Part shown: positions 7,512-18,348 of the stretch, piece after piece
Layout: each line of letters opens with the position of its first letter
How positions within the stretch are numbered: position 1 is the first letter of the stretch
Assembly (NCBI RefSeq): GCF_022695595.1
Contig: NZ_CP074380.1
Coordinates: 5,462,001-5,526,000 of the forward strand
Reading direction: 5' to 3'
DNA: 64,000 bases
Source: Streptomyces sp. MST-110588
GTDB taxonomy: Bacteria; Actinomycetota; Actinomycetes; Streptomycetales; Streptomycetaceae
The notes under the pieces: generated by a model
Told to the model about the DNA's origin: nothing
The model's input: only the letters and a program-made list of their open reading frames with translations
The model's database searches: none
Program-made: the position numbers and the translations under genes

Positions 7512-10091
7512 CTAGGCTCCCGAAGCCGCCTCGGCGTCCGCGGCCTGGGCCTTCAGGGCGCGCTCCACGCCCGCCCGGGCCTCGGTCACCAGGCGCCGCA
7601 GTGCGGGGCTGGGCTCCGTCGCGGCCAGCCAGGCGTCGGTGACCTCCAGCGTCTGGCGCGAGGCCTGGAGGGAGGGGTAGAGGCCGACCACGATCTGCTG
7701 GGCCATCTCGTGGCTGCGGGCGTCCCACACGTCCTTGACCGCGCCGAAGTACTTCTCCGTGTACGGCGCCAGCAGCTCACGCTGGTCGGTCTGCACGAAG
7801 CCGCCGATGACGGCCTCCTGCACGGCGTTGGGCAGGGTGTCCTGCTCGACGACCGACGCCCAGGCAGCGGCCTTGGCCTCGGCGGTGGGCCGGGCGGCCC
7901 GCGCCGTGGCGGCGTGCCGCTCGCCCGCCGAGGTCTTGTCGCGCTCCAGCTCCGCGGCGATGGCCTGCTCGTCGGCCCGGCCGGTGGCGGCCAGCCGCTG
8001 GAGCAGCGCCCAGCGCAGCTCGGTGTCCACGACCAGCCCGGGGACCTCCGCCGTACCGTCCAGCAGGCCCTGGAGCAGGTCCAGTTGGTCCTTGGTACGG
8101 GCCGAGGCGGCGAACGCCCGCGCCCACGCCAACTGGTGGTCGCTGCCCGCAGCCGCCGCCTTGAGGTGTTCCAGGGCCGCCTCGGTCCACTTCGCCAGGC
8201 CGCTCTCGCGCCAGTCCGGGTCCGCGTACAGGTCCAGCGCCAGCTTCACCTGCCGGTGCAGGGACTGCACGACCCCGATGTCGGTCTCCTTGCCGATGCC
8301 GGACAGCACCAGCTCCAGGTAGTCACGGGTGGCCAGCTCGCCGTCCCGGGTCATGTCCCAGGCCGAGGCCCAGCACAGCGCCCGCGGCAGCGACTCGGTG
8401 AAGTCGCCCAGATGCCGGGTGACGGCCGCCAGCGACTCGGCGTCCAGGCGCACCTTCGCGTACGACAGGTCGTCGTCGTTGAGCAGGAAGACGGCCGGCC
8501 GCTTGGTGCCCACGAACTGCGGCACCTCGGTCAGCTCGCCGTCCACGTCCAGCTCGACCCGGGCGGTGCGCACCAGCTTGCCGCCGTCCAGGTCGTAGGC
8601 GCCGATGGCGATACGGTGCGGGCGCAGCGTCGGCTCACCGGCCGCGCCGGCCGGCAGCGCCGGGGCCTCCTGCCGTACGGCGAAGGAGGTGATCACGCCG
8701 TCCGCGCCGACCTCGATCCGCGGGCGCAGCACATTGATCCCGGCGGTCTCCAGCCACGCCTTGGACCAGGTCTTCAGGTCGCGCCCGCTGGTCTCCTCCA
8801 GCGCCCCCAGCAGGTCGCTCAGCCGGGTGTTCTTGAACGCGTGGGCCTTGAAGTACGCCTGTACGCCCTTGAAGAACTCGTCCTGACCGACGTACGCGAC
8901 GAGCTGCTTGAGGACGGAGGCGCCCTTGGCGTAGGTGATGCCGTCGAAGTTGACCAGGACGTCGTCCAGGTCGCGGATCTCGGCCATGATCGGGTGGGTG
9001 GAGGGCAGTTGGTCCTGCCGGTAGGCCCAGGTCTTCATGGAGTTGGCGAACGTGGTCCAGGCGTGCGGCCACTTGCTGCCGGGCGCCGCCGCCTGGCAGG
9101 CGATGGAGGTGTACGTGGCGAACGACTCGTTCAGCCACAGGTCGTTCCACCACTCCATCGTGACCAGGTCGCCGAACCACATGTGCGCCAGTTCGTGCAG
9201 GATCGTCTCGGCCCGTACCTCGTACGCCGCGTCGGTCACCTTCGAGCGGAAGACGTACTGGTCGCGGATGGTCACCGCGCCCGCGTTCTCCATCGCGCCC
9301 GAGTTGAACTCCGGCACGAAGAGCTGGTCGTACTTCGCGAAGGGGTAGGCGTAGTCGAACTTCTCCTGGAACCAGTCGAAGCCCTGCCGGGTGACCTCGA
9401 AGATCGCGTCCGCGTCGAGGTGCTCGGCCAGCGAGGGCCGGCAGTAGATGCCCAGCGGCACGCTCCGCCCGTCGGCGCCCTCCCAGGTGCTGTGCACGCT
9501 GTGGTACGGGCCGGCGATCAGCGCCGTGATGTACGTCGAGATGCGCGGCGTCGGCGCGAAGCTCCAGAGGTTGTCCACCGGCTCCGGCGTCGGGGAGTTG
9601 GAGATCACCGTCCAGCCCTCGGGCGCCTTGACGGTGAAACGGAACGTCGCCTTCAGGTCCGGCTGTTCGAAGCTGGCGAAGACCCGGCGGGCGTCCGGCA
9701 CCTCGAACTGCGTGTAGAGGTACGCCTGCTGGTCCACCGGGTCGACGAACCGGTGCAGCCCCTCACCGGTGTTGGTGTACGCGCAGTCCGCCACGACCCG
9801 CAGCTCGTTGCGGCCCGCGAGCAGTCCCGGCAGTGCGATCCGGGAGTCCGCGAAGACCTCCGCCGGATCCAGCGCCGTACCGTTGAGCACCACCTCGTGC
9901 ACCGCCGGCGCCACCAGGTCGATGAAGGTGTCCGCGCCCGCCTCGGCGGCATCGAACCGCACCGTGGTGACGGACCGGTAGGTGCCCCCCTCCTGCGCGC
10001 CGGAGAGGTCCAGGTCGATCTCGTAGGAGTCCACGCTCAGCAGCCGCGCCCGCTGCTGCGCCTCCTCGCGGGTCAGATTCGTGCCAGGCAC
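7512..10091 (-). CDS. pepN: Aminopeptidase N (M1 family)
   Basis: Zinc metallo-aminopeptidase of 859 residues, cytosolic, that removes N-terminal residues from peptides. The exopeptidase motif GAMEN lies at 265-269, the zinc site HELAH at 299-303 and the third ligand Glu at 322 within LWLNESFA. The C-terminal ~350 residues match the ERAP1-like helical domain. The start is a GTG at 10091 with AAGGAG 8 nt upstream; earlier in-frame codons give no plausible protein. It is monocistronic, ending at a long hairpin. A second paralogue lies at 21.1-23.8 kb. Confidence 0.93.
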   Translation of the reverse strand: MPGTNLTREEAQQRARLLSVDSYEIDLDLSGAQEGGTYRSVTTVRFDAAEAGADTFIDLVAPAVHEVVLNGTALDPAEVFADSRIALPGLLAGRNELRVVADCAYTNTGEGLHRFVDPVDQQAYLYTQFEVPDARRVFASFEQPDLKATFRFTVKAPEGWTVISNSPTPEPVDNLWSFAPTPRISTYITALIAGPYHSVHSTWEGADGRSVPLGIYCRPSLAEHLDADAIFEVTRQGFDWFQEKFDYAYPFAKYDQLFVPEFNSGAMENAGAVTIRDQYVFRSKVTDAAYEVRAETILHELAHMWFGDLVTMEWWNDLWLNESFATYTSIACQAAAPGSKWPHAWTTFANSMKTWAYRQDQLPSTHPIMAEIRDLDDVLVNFDGITYAKGASVLKQLVAYVGQDEFFKGVQAYFKAHAFKNTRLSDLLGALEETSGRDLKTWSKAWLETAGINVLRPRIEVGADGVITSFAVRQEAPALPAGAAGEPTLRPHRIAIGAYDLDGGKLVRTARVELDVDGELTEVPQFVGTKRPAVFLLNDDDLSYAKVRLDAESLAAVTRHLGDFTESLPRALCWASAWDMTRDGELATRDYLELVLSGIGKETDIGVVQSLHRQVKLALDLYADPDWRESGLAKWTEAALEHLKAAAAGSDHQLAWARAFAASARTKDQLDLLQGLLDGTAEVPGLVVDTELRWALLQRLAATGRADEQAIAAELERDKTSAGERHAATARAARPTAEAKAAAWASVVEQDTLPNAVQEAVIGGFVQTDQRELLAPYTEKYFGAVKDVWDARSHEMAQQIVVGLYPSLQASRQTLEVTDAWLAATEPSPALRRLVTEARAGVERALKAQAADAEAASGA

Positions 10092-10552
10092 CCGTTCATC
10101 TCCTTCGCATCGGACTTTCCGGCCATCCTTCCACGCCCCCCTGCGCGCTACGCAGTGTGTTTTGTGCGCCCTCAGCGCAATCGGCGCGGCCCTTTTCGCG
10201 GAGCGTCCCCGTCCGGCTACCTCTTTCGGCCCCGGGGGTGGCGGGCGCACGGGGGGCGCGCCGTAGCGGAGCGCCGTGCCGGGAACACCTCAGGGCGCAT
10301 CCCCGACGCATGGCCGCGTTCACCTTGTGACGGGCCGGTGGTGCTCATCCGCCCCGATGACTCTCTTTTGCATCTTCTGCCTCAGCAGTCGCGTCCTCAC
10401 AGAGGCACGACGTCAGAAGGTGAATGCATGACCGGGACAGCGGGTCTTGTGAACGCGAGAATCGATGACAGCCGCCGTTTGTGGATCCGGACGCCCGGGG
10501 ACCTTCTTGGCGACGCGCACACGTACACCGTCATACGTGGGCGCGCGGCGAA
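10092..10552. other. Gene-poor spacer between pepN and the DUF6082-like gene
   Basis: A 461-bp divergent region that should hold the promoters of pepN (left) and the membrane-protein gene (right). I see no strong promoter pair. A short reading frame with a plausible ribosome-binding site begins at 10428 and is listed separately. Confidence 0.5.
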
Positions 10553-10631
10553 ATGGGGTGGGGCGTGGAGGAGACGCAATCCTGGCCGAACCGGCTCAAA
10601 CAAGCCGGCCTCACGATCGGCGCGGTGTTGA
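10428..10631 (+). CDS. Possible 67-aa upstream ORF overlapping the next gene
   Basis: ATG preceded by AGAAGGTGAATGC, a fair ribosome-binding site, opens a 67-codon basic reading frame that overlaps the start of the DUF6082-like gene in another frame. No family is recognised. It may be a coupling leader peptide, or the ancestral 5' end of the membrane-protein gene before a frameshift, or chance. Confidence 0.2.
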   Translation: MTGTAGLVNARIDDSRRLWIRTPGDLLGDAHTYTVIRGRAAKWGGAWRRRNPGRTGSNKPASRSARC

Positions 10632-11263
10632 TCGCCTGTCTGTGCTGCGCGGCGCTGAGTGTATTGCTCGTCCATATTCCGGGGCTGCAGTCGGCGGCCA
10701 GCAGCAATGCGGGCCAGGCTTTCGGAGCGGCAGCCGCGGCGAGTTCCGCGGTGGTGCTGTTCTACATGGCACGCACGATGCGTATGCAGGAGAACGAGTC
10801 CAAGATGCAGCGGCTGGCACTGAGCTCCCAGCAGGAAGTGCTGGAAACCCAGTGCCGGGCGACGGGCGCGACCAACGGAGAACTCCACCGGACGTCGGAA
10901 GCACTGATCCGGGGGCTGCACATGTCGCTGATGAAGATGGCGATGAACGACCCGGAACTGGCAGCCACCTGGCCCCTTTATGATCCGGAGGTCTGTTTCA
11001 CACGGAACAAACAGTTCTTCTACATCAATCAGGTGCTCTCGATGCATCTGCTCATGTACGAAGTGGGGTACTCCGAACGCCATCTCGGCGCCGGGCTGCG
11101 CTACCAGTTCTCCAACCCCCTGTGGCGGGAGTTCTGGGAGACGCGGCGGGCCGCTCGTGGTGAGCTGGTCCCGCCGGACACCGTCGAGGGAGAGTTCTCA
11201 CAGGTCGTGGAGCGCGCCTACCAGGCGGCGCTGACGACCACCCCGCTGCGGCGGCACGGCTGA
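10553..11263 (+). CDS. DUF6082-like membrane protein
   Basis: A protein of 236 residues if started at ATG 10553; the GTG at 10565 is an alternative and neither has a clear ribosome-binding site. Residues about 15-60 form one or two transmembrane helices (IGAVLIACLCCAALSVLLV and a second, weaker one). A coiled, Gln-rich segment follows, then a cytosolic helical domain with LHMSLMKMAMNDPELAATWP, resembling the conserved core of the Streptomyces DUF6082 family (family name from memory). Function is unknown; relatives often occur as strain-variable single genes. A bidirectional hairpin separates it from a small convergent gene. Confidence 0.6.
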   Translation: MGWGVEETQSWPNRLKQAGLTIGAVLIACLCCAALSVLLVHIPGLQSAASSNAGQAFGAAAAASSAVVLFYMARTMRMQENESKMQRLALSSQQEVLETQCRATGATNGELHRTSEALIRGLHMSLMKMAMNDPELAATWPLYDPEVCFTRNKQFFYINQVLSMHLLMYEVGYSERHLGAGLRYQFSNPLWREFWETRRAARGELVPPDTVEGEFSQVVERAYQAALTTTPLRRHG

Positions 11264-11271
11264 GCGGCTGG

Positions 11272-11309
11272 GGTCCTCGCCCCGGCGGTCCGCGGCCGGG
11301 GCGAGGACC
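11272..11309. terminator. Bidirectional hairpin terminator
   Basis: A 14-bp perfect stem (core GTCCTCGCCCCGG / CCGGGGCGAGGAC) with a 10-nt loop between the convergent DUF6082-like gene and the small hypothetical gene. Confidence 0.65.
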
Positions 11310-11353
11310 GTACGTAGGTACGAGGTACGAGGTCCGGAGTCAGGCCGCCGGCC

Positions 11354-11542
11354 TCAGACCTCGGGAATGTCGCCGCGGGCCCGGGTGAAGGTCTCACGCG
11401 TCACGACGACGATCCGCTCACCCGGCCCCACCCCGGCGTCCGCGGGCAGTATTCCGCGAATCCGTTCGGTCATTTCCGTCCCGATCACGGCGAAACGGCC
11501 GTCACTGAGCTCGAAGATATCCGGGCAGTTCGAATCCGTCAT
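11354..11542 (-). CDS. Small conserved-looking hypothetical protein
   Basis: About 62 acidic residues beginning MTDSNCPDIFELSDGRFAVI and ending RARGDIPEV. The pattern (CPDIFE, FAVIGTE, LPADAGVGPGERIVV) resembles small actinomycete proteins I recall as uncharacterised. The start is uncertain: ATG 11542 fits the apparent family start, while ATG 11590 or GTG 11617 would add 16 or 25 residues. No ribosome-binding site decides the question. No transmembrane segment or DNA-binding motif is visible. It is convergent with the DUF6082-like gene. Confidence 0.5.
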   Translation of the reverse strand: MTDSNCPDIFELSDGRFAVIGTEMTERIRGILPADAGVGPGERIVVVTRETFTRARGDIPEV

Positions 11543-11856
11543 GCATCCGCGTGCCCGGGGGGAATCCCCTACACGGCGATTGATCTTCATGGTCTGCAAG
11601 CACTCCAGGATGGTCACAGCGCTGCGCTGGATCGATGCTGATGTGATACGGCGGATGGCCGGCGCACGTCAGTGACGTGGCGTTGCGCCGGAAATGCCGG
11701 ATAGGCCGTGCGCGGTCTTTTTGTGCGCGCGCAGGGATTTCCTCGCGGCACGGTCGACACTGATGCGGCCGTGCCACGGTAGCGTATTCCCGGCCACCCG
11801 GAGTGCGTCGCAGGACAAAACTGTTTTCTTTTGTCGCGGCAGGTGACACGAACGCA

Positions 11857-11893
11857 GGAGGGGCGTTCGTACGCACCGTACGAACGCCCCTCC
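11857..11893 (-). terminator. Strong hairpin terminator of asd
   Basis: A perfect 17-bp stem built on GGAGGGGCGTTCGTA / TACGAACGCCCCTCC with a 3-nt loop, 22 bp beyond the asd stop codon. Confidence 0.8.
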
Positions 11894-11915
11894 GCAGCCC
11901 TGGGGCGGCAAGCCG

Positions 11916-13019
<1,104 letters not shown>

Positions 13020-13115
13020 TCAGGCCGTCACGACACGGCCTTTCCCGACGGCTCGGAGCCGGGCCGCCGATCGACCCATAGGCCGTGACCTGCGGCGATG
13101 CTCCGCTACCCAGCT

Positions 13116-15911
13116 TCACCGGTTCGATTCGTCCCTCTTCTCGTCCCTCTTCTCGCCTCTCTTCGGCGCCTCGGTGGTGGCGGGCACGTCCTGTGCGGTG
13201 ACGGTGAGCGTGTAGGGGTTGTCCAGCAGCGGCGAGGTGCGGCGCGCCTCCACCTCGATCTCCCATACGCCCGGCGCCGGGTTCCGGTACGTCCGCCGGG
13301 CCGGATCGCAGGTATTGGCCGGGTTGGGGTAGTTCGGGTAGCAGTTGGGGGTGCCCGTCGGGTCCGCCGGGACCCCCAGCGGGCTGATCGCGATCCAGCG
13401 CGTCTGGCTGCCGTCGGCCAGGCCGCTCATCGAGACCTCCAGGGACTTGGCGCCCCGGGGAACGGTGACGAAGTACGACGTGGTGCCGTTGCGCTGCGCC
13501 GTGCCGGTCAGGGTGACGGTGTGGCCGGGTGCGGCCATCGGCCGGGCGGCCACCACCGTCGCCAGGATCTTGCGGTCCACGCCCTCGGTCCGCGGGTCGT
13601 CCACGTCCAGGATCACGCTGTGCACCCCGGCCGTACGGGCCCGCGCGGTGAGCTGCACCGTCACCGGCCGGTTCAGCGGCAGCCACACCGCGCCGTCCTC
13701 GTCGGGCAGGTCGAAGGTGCCGTCGTCGTTGCTCAGGTCCAGCTCGTGACGGACGGGGCGGTCCGGACCGCTGGTACGGGTGATCGTCACGTCGTACGTA
13801 CGGGACTGGCGCACCTTCAGGCCGCCCTCGCGGTCATAGACGCCGGTGCCGAAGCCCGGTGTCTTCAGCCGGTCGGCCAGCACCGTGTTCACCGGGGCCT
13901 TGACGGTGTAGTCGTGCGCGGCGGCGGCCCCGCCGTCTTCGAGTGCCTCCCACGCCTCCTCGACGTCGATCAGGCCGGCGCCCTGCTCGTACGCCTGGAA
14001 GCCCTTGATCTGCCGGGCGGTCGAGGTCAGCGCGGTCCGCAGCGCGGCGGGCGGCAGGCCGGTCCCCTCCCGGACGGCCGCGGAGAGCAGCAGCGCCGAG
14101 GCGCCGGTGGCCTGCGGGGCGGCCATCGAGGTGCCCTGGAGCATGCCGTACCCGGGCGGCAGCGCATAGCCCGCCTCGGCGACGGGAGCGCCGGGCTGCC
14201 AGGTGGGGATGGTGTTGACGGACGCGCCCGGGGCGGTCAGCGTCGGGGTGAAGCCGCCGTCCTCCCGCGGCCCGCGCGAGGAGAAGGGGAACATCGCGTA
14301 CTTCTTCTTCACCGCCGAGCCGTAGTTGGCGGCCCAGGTCTCCTTGCTCACGGACGCGCCGACGCTGATGACCTTGTCGGCCAGCCCCGGGTCACCGATG
14401 GTGTTGGCGCCGGGGCCGCTGTTCCCGGCCGAGAGGACGAGCTGGACGCCGTAGGTGTCGATGAGCCGGGTGTAGAGCTCGGCACGCGCGTTGTTGCCGT
14501 CGTTGAGCGCGGGCAGCCCGCCGATCGACATGTTGACGATGTCAACCCCGCGCTTGGTGACGAGGTCGATCATGCCCTCGGTCAGCGCGATGTTGGTGCA
14601 GCCGCCGGACCAGGTGCAGGCGCGCGAGGAGACCAGCTTGGCGCCGGGCGCCGCGCCGTTCATTCTCCCGCCGAAGAGGCGGTGGGCGGCGGTGATGCCC
14701 GCGACATGCGTACCGTGCTCGGACTCGATGACACCGATGTTGACGAAGTCGGCCTTCTTGCCGGTCCAGTCGCCGCCGTAGGGGTCCATCGGGACGTCCT
14801 TGCGGATCTCCACGGTGAAGGGGATCCGTTCGGCGACCGGGGTGGCCGGGTCGTCCGTACCGAAGTGACCGACGTCGAAGCGCTCCTTGTACGGCTTCAT
14901 GGGCGCGTCGTCGGTGAAGTCGCCGTCGTCGTCCAGGTCCACCCGTACGGTCCCGGCGGCCGGGTCGTACAGCACGCCCCACCGGTCCGTGGTGTCCCCG
15001 TCGCGGTTCAGGTCGCCCTTCATGTCCCCGCCGGCGGTGGCGGACTCGGCGAAGGTACTGATCCTGTACGAGCCCGCCGGCGCCTTCCAGGTCCAGCCGC
15101 CGTAGGTGAACTCCGGGCCCGCGACCGTGGTGGTCATCGCCCGCCAGGTCTGGTCGCGGTCGGATATGGGGTCGGTGGCGGTGACCCAGTCGACGATCTT
15201 GCGCTCGCCGGTGGTGGTCTTCTGGAGGGCCGGATGGTCCAGGTCGATGCCCGAGTCCAGGATGCCGATGGTCACGCCCCGGCCGTCCGCACCGGGGTGC
15301 TCCTTGACGAAGTCCACCGCGCCGGTCTCGAAGGACGGCTGATAGGGGTTCTTGGCCGGGGTGTCCTTGCCCGGCGCGGGGTAGGTGCCGGTGCGCCCGC
15401 CGCCCTTGGGGCCGTCGGCACGGGGGGTCGGGTCGGGCAGCCTGATCTCCTGCCGCAGGTCGATGGCATGCACGGAGGGGAGCCGCTGCATCCGCGCGAT
15501 GGCCGCGTCGGCCCGGCCGGTGGGCACGCTGACGCGTACGTATCCGAGCTTGTCCTCCACGCGTCCCACGGAGGCGCCCTTAATGCCGTCCAGGGCCGCG
15601 GCGGGCTGCTCGGTCTGCCCGGGGGCGGTGGCGATCATCATCGAGACGTACTTGTCGCCGTCGGCCTTGGCCTCGGCGAGCAGCGCGGCATCGGCCGGGC
15701 CGAGCTTGTCGCGCAAGGGTCCGGGGCGGTCGGCGGACGGCCCGGCGGTGGTACCAGGGGTGGTACCGGCTGTGGGGCCGGTGGCGGGCGCGGTGCCGTC
15801 GGCGGCCACGGCGAGGGAGGGCCCGGCCGCGGTCGCGGCCACCACGGCCACGGCGATCGCGGTACGGGCCAGGCGTCTGGCGCGTGCGGCAGGCGGGGGA
15901 GCGGAGGTCAT
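13116..15911 (-). CDS. Secreted subtilisin-family (S8) serine protease with large insertion
   Basis: A 931-residue exported protease. A Sec signal peptide (residues about 8-35, ending near SLAVAA) is followed by an inhibitor-I9-like propeptide. The triad is Asp219 (ILDSGID), His399 (HGTHVAG) and Ser595 (GTSMAAP), with AGNSGPG as the oxyanion-region motif. The Asp-His distance of 180 residues is far above the usual ~40, similar to tripeptidyl-peptidase-II-like subtilases. This insertion contains two Asp-rich loops (DLNRDGDTTD and DLDDDGDFTD) resembling calcium-binding sites. Beta-rich C-terminal domains follow Ser595. The ATG at 15911 was chosen because GAAGAGGG lies 6 nt upstream. Confidence 0.9.
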   Translation of the reverse strand: MTSAPPPAARARRLARTAIAVAVVAATAAGPSLAVAADGTAPATGPTAGTTPGTTAGPSADRPGPLRDKLGPADAALLAEAKADGDKYVSMMIATAPGQTEQPAAALDGIKGASVGRVEDKLGYVRVSVPTGRADAAIARMQRLPSVHAIDLRQEIRLPDPTPRADGPKGGGRTGTYPAPGKDTPAKNPYQPSFETGAVDFVKEHPGADGRGVTIGILDSGIDLDHPALQKTTTGERKIVDWVTATDPISDRDQTWRAMTTTVAGPEFTYGGWTWKAPAGSYRISTFAESATAGGDMKGDLNRDGDTTDRWGVLYDPAAGTVRVDLDDDGDFTDDAPMKPYKERFDVGHFGTDDPATPVAERIPFTVEIRKDVPMDPYGGDWTGKKADFVNIGVIESEHGTHVAGITAAHRLFGGRMNGAAPGAKLVSSRACTWSGGCTNIALTEGMIDLVTKRGVDIVNMSIGGLPALNDGNNARAELYTRLIDTYGVQLVLSAGNSGPGANTIGDPGLADKVISVGASVSKETWAANYGSAVKKKYAMFPFSSRGPREDGGFTPTLTAPGASVNTIPTWQPGAPVAEAGYALPPGYGMLQGTSMAAPQATGASALLLSAAVREGTGLPPAALRTALTSTARQIKGFQAYEQGAGLIDVEEAWEALEDGGAAAAHDYTVKAPVNTVLADRLKTPGFGTGVYDREGGLKVRQSRTYDVTITRTSGPDRPVRHELDLSNDDGTFDLPDEDGAVWLPLNRPVTVQLTARARTAGVHSVILDVDDPRTEGVDRKILATVVAARPMAAPGHTVTLTGTAQRNGTTSYFVTVPRGAKSLEVSMSGLADGSQTRWIAISPLGVPADPTGTPNCYPNYPNPANTCDPARRTYRNPAPGVWEIEVEARRTSPLLDNPYTLTVTAQDVPATTEAPKRGEKRDEKRDESNR

Positions 15912-16393
15912 GGGCATCCCTCTTCGAAGAGTTGAAGGGTCCAAGGGGTCCGGATACCGGAGCCGTATGACCGCTCAATATGACGGAAGGAAAGGATGTT
16001 CGGGGAGACTTCGTGAATTTTCCGTGGGGACGGCTCCGTGTGCGGCGCAAACCCATCGGGATTTCTCACGATTCCGCCGGGGTCTCTCGTGCACGGTACG
16101 GCTGCGGTACGGCAGCGGAGCGGCAGGTGAACGGCCGCCGTCCACCAGGAAGTTGTCCGCGCGACCGGGGACCGTGTCCGGGAAGCCGACGTGCACCGTT
16201 CGCCGCCGCGTCACGCGGGCTTCCACCACTCGCCGTCCGCGGGCCGTCGGCCGCCGTGATCCCTGTGCGGTGATCGGCGGCCGGCGTTGCGGTGGCGTTC
16301 ACGTACGGGTCACTCCTCGTGCCAACGCTCCCTGAAGAGCGGGCAGTCGTGCTGCCCGGTCGCTCATCGCGTCCGCACCCGGGGAGATCGCGT
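15912..16393. other. Divergent spacer between protease and phosphoesterase genes
   Basis: A 482-bp non-coding region. It contains a 9-bp inverted repeat (CGGCCGCCG at 16248, CGGCGGCCG at 16275) and must hold two divergent promoters, but no convincing -35/-10 pair stands out. Confidence 0.4.
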
Positions 16394-18247
16394 ATGTCCC
16401 GCAGTTCCCGCAACCGGTCCGCCTCCTCCACAGCCGCAGGGGATTCCGCCTCCGCCGCCTCCTGCGCCCCCGCCGCCGCCTCCTGCGCCCCCGCCTCCCC
16501 CTCCGCCGATCCCGCCTCACCCTCCGCCGGTTCCGTGCCGGCACGTCGTACGCTCCTGCTCGCCGTCGGCGCCCTCGGCGCGGTCGGTGCGGCCACCGGA
16601 GCCGGGCTGAGCCTGCGGCCCGGCGGCTCCCCGACCGCCTCGGACATCTCGGCCGCACCCCGCCGGCCCGTCGCCCCGGCCGCAACCGCCCGCCCCACAG
16701 CGCCCTTCACCCACGGCACGACCCTCGCCTCGGTCGCCACGCCGCGCGGCGCGGGCGGCTACCGGCGCCTTGCCGACGGGCCCGGCTGGCCCAGGGTCCT
16801 GCGGCCCGAACTCGCCGCGCCCCGGCGCGGACGGGCCGGCCGCCGTACCGTCCTCGCCGCGTTCGTACAGTTCACCGATCTGCACCTGGCCGATGTGCAG
16901 AACCCGCTGCGGTGCGAGTACCTGCGTGCTTGCACCCCGTCCGCCTGGCGCCCCCAGGAGGCGCTCTCCGTCGCCGGGGCCGTCTCGCTCGTCGAGCGCG
17001 TCAACGCCCTGCCCGGTGGCCCCGCCACCGGCGCCCCGCTGTCCTTGGTGATGACCACCGGCGACAACACGGACAACAACTCCCGTATCGAGCTGGAGTG
17101 GTTCCTGACCGTGATGAGCGGCGGGCGGATCCTCCCCAACACCGGCGACCCGGGGCGCTACGAAGGCGTACAGGACAGCGGTCTGGCCCTCTACTGGCAG
17201 CCGGACAGCCCGCTGCGCGACGCCGACAAGAAGCTCGGCTTCCCGCACCTCGACGGCTTCCTCGACGCCGCGATCCGTACGGTCCACAGCCCCGGACTGC
17301 GCGTGCCCTGGTACTCCACGGCCGGCAACCACGACACGCTCCCCGGCGGCTGCCGCACCACCGGCGACTCCTTCCTCGCCGCCATCGCCACCGGCGCCCG
17401 GAAACTCCAGACGCTGCCCGCCACCGAGGCCACGCGTGCCTGGAAGGCCGTACGCGACGGACTGGACCCCAAGGGGGACGATTTCCGGCGGTTGTTGAGG
17501 GCGCACGAGCGCTCGGCGCGGCCGGTGACACCCGACGAGCGCCGGGCGCCCTTCACCCGCGCCGAGTACCTCCGCGCGCACCTCGATCCCGCATACACCG
17601 GACCGGGTCCGCACGGCCACGGCTACACCCCGGCCGACCTGGCAGAAAACAGGCTCCACTACACCTTCCGGATCGCCCCCGGGGTGCTGGGAATCAGCCT
17701 GGACACCACCGATCCCGCGGGGCACTACACCGGATCCGTCGGCACGTCCCAACTGAACTGGTTGGAACGGCAGCTCACGGACCACCGCGCGACACGCGTG
17801 CTGGTGTTCAGTCACCACACCAGTACGACGATGGACAACACCCGGCCCGACCCGCAGCGCCCCGGGGAGCGGCGGCACGGCGGCCGGGAGCTGGTCGGCG
17901 TACTGTCCCGGCACCGCAACGTGGTGGCCTGGATCAACGGGCACAGCCACCGGAACCAGATCACCGCGCACGGTGGGTTCTGGGAGGTCACCACCGCCTC
18001 GCACGTCGACTTCCCGCAGCTCGCGCGCGTCATCGAGGTCACGGACAACCACGACGGGACGCTGTCGGTGTTCACCACCCTCGTGGAGGCCGGCGCCCCC
18101 TCCCGCACCGACTTCGGCGACCTCTCCCAGACCGGTCTGGCCGCCCTCTACCGCGAGCTGTCGGCCAACGCGCCGGGCGCCTGCGGCGATCTGGCGGGAG
18201 CCGCCCGGGACCGCAACACCGAACTGCTGTGGAAATGTGGCCGGTAA
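16394..18247 (+). CDS. Tat-exported calcineurin-like metallophosphoesterase
   Basis: A 617-residue protein. The ATG at 16394 has GGGGAG at the right distance; upstream in-frame codons lack one. After a Ser/Ala-rich leader, a twin-arginine signal (ARRTLLLAVGALGAVGAA, around residues 53-75) directs export of the folded protein. The catalytic domain shows the binuclear-metal motifs in order: FTDLHLAD (DxH), TTGDNTDNN (GDN), STAGNHD (GNHD), VFSHHT and GHSHRN (GHxH). It resembles the TIGR03767 metallophosphoesterase family (from memory). The ~60-residue Ser/Ala-rich stretch before the Tat motif is longer than usual. The substrate is unknown; phosphate acquisition outside the cell is plausible. Confidence 0.85.
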   Translation: MSRSSRNRSASSTAAGDSASAASCAPAAASCAPASPSADPASPSAGSVPARRTLLLAVGALGAVGAATGAGLSLRPGGSPTASDISAAPRRPVAPAATARPTAPFTHGTTLASVATPRGAGGYRRLADGPGWPRVLRPELAAPRRGRAGRRTVLAAFVQFTDLHLADVQNPLRCEYLRACTPSAWRPQEALSVAGAVSLVERVNALPGGPATGAPLSLVMTTGDNTDNNSRIELEWFLTVMSGGRILPNTGDPGRYEGVQDSGLALYWQPDSPLRDADKKLGFPHLDGFLDAAIRTVHSPGLRVPWYSTAGNHDTLPGGCRTTGDSFLAAIATGARKLQTLPATEATRAWKAVRDGLDPKGDDFRRLLRAHERSARPVTPDERRAPFTRAEYLRAHLDPAYTGPGPHGHGYTPADLAENRLHYTFRIAPGVLGISLDTTDPAGHYTGSVGTSQLNWLERQLTDHRATRVLVFSHHTSTTMDNTRPDPQRPGERRHGGRELVGVLSRHRNVVAWINGHSHRNQITAHGGFWEVTTASHVDFPQLARVIEVTDNHDGTLSVFTTLVEAGAPSRTDFGDLSQTGLAALYRELSANAPGACGDLAGAARDRNTELLWKCGR

Positions 18248-18348
18248 GAGGACTGGCGCCCGTTAATGCGGTGACGCCGAGGGGTGACGGAGGAACTCAT
18301 TCGCCTGACTGTGTTCGTCGTCGGTACAGACGGACACGAGGGGTTCCT

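Noticed and set aside
7332..10631. 1099-codon open frame on the plus strand over the first pepN
   Set aside because: It lies antisense to a gene with complete catalytic motifs; long shadow frames are normal in such GC-rich DNA, and the product is low-complexity.
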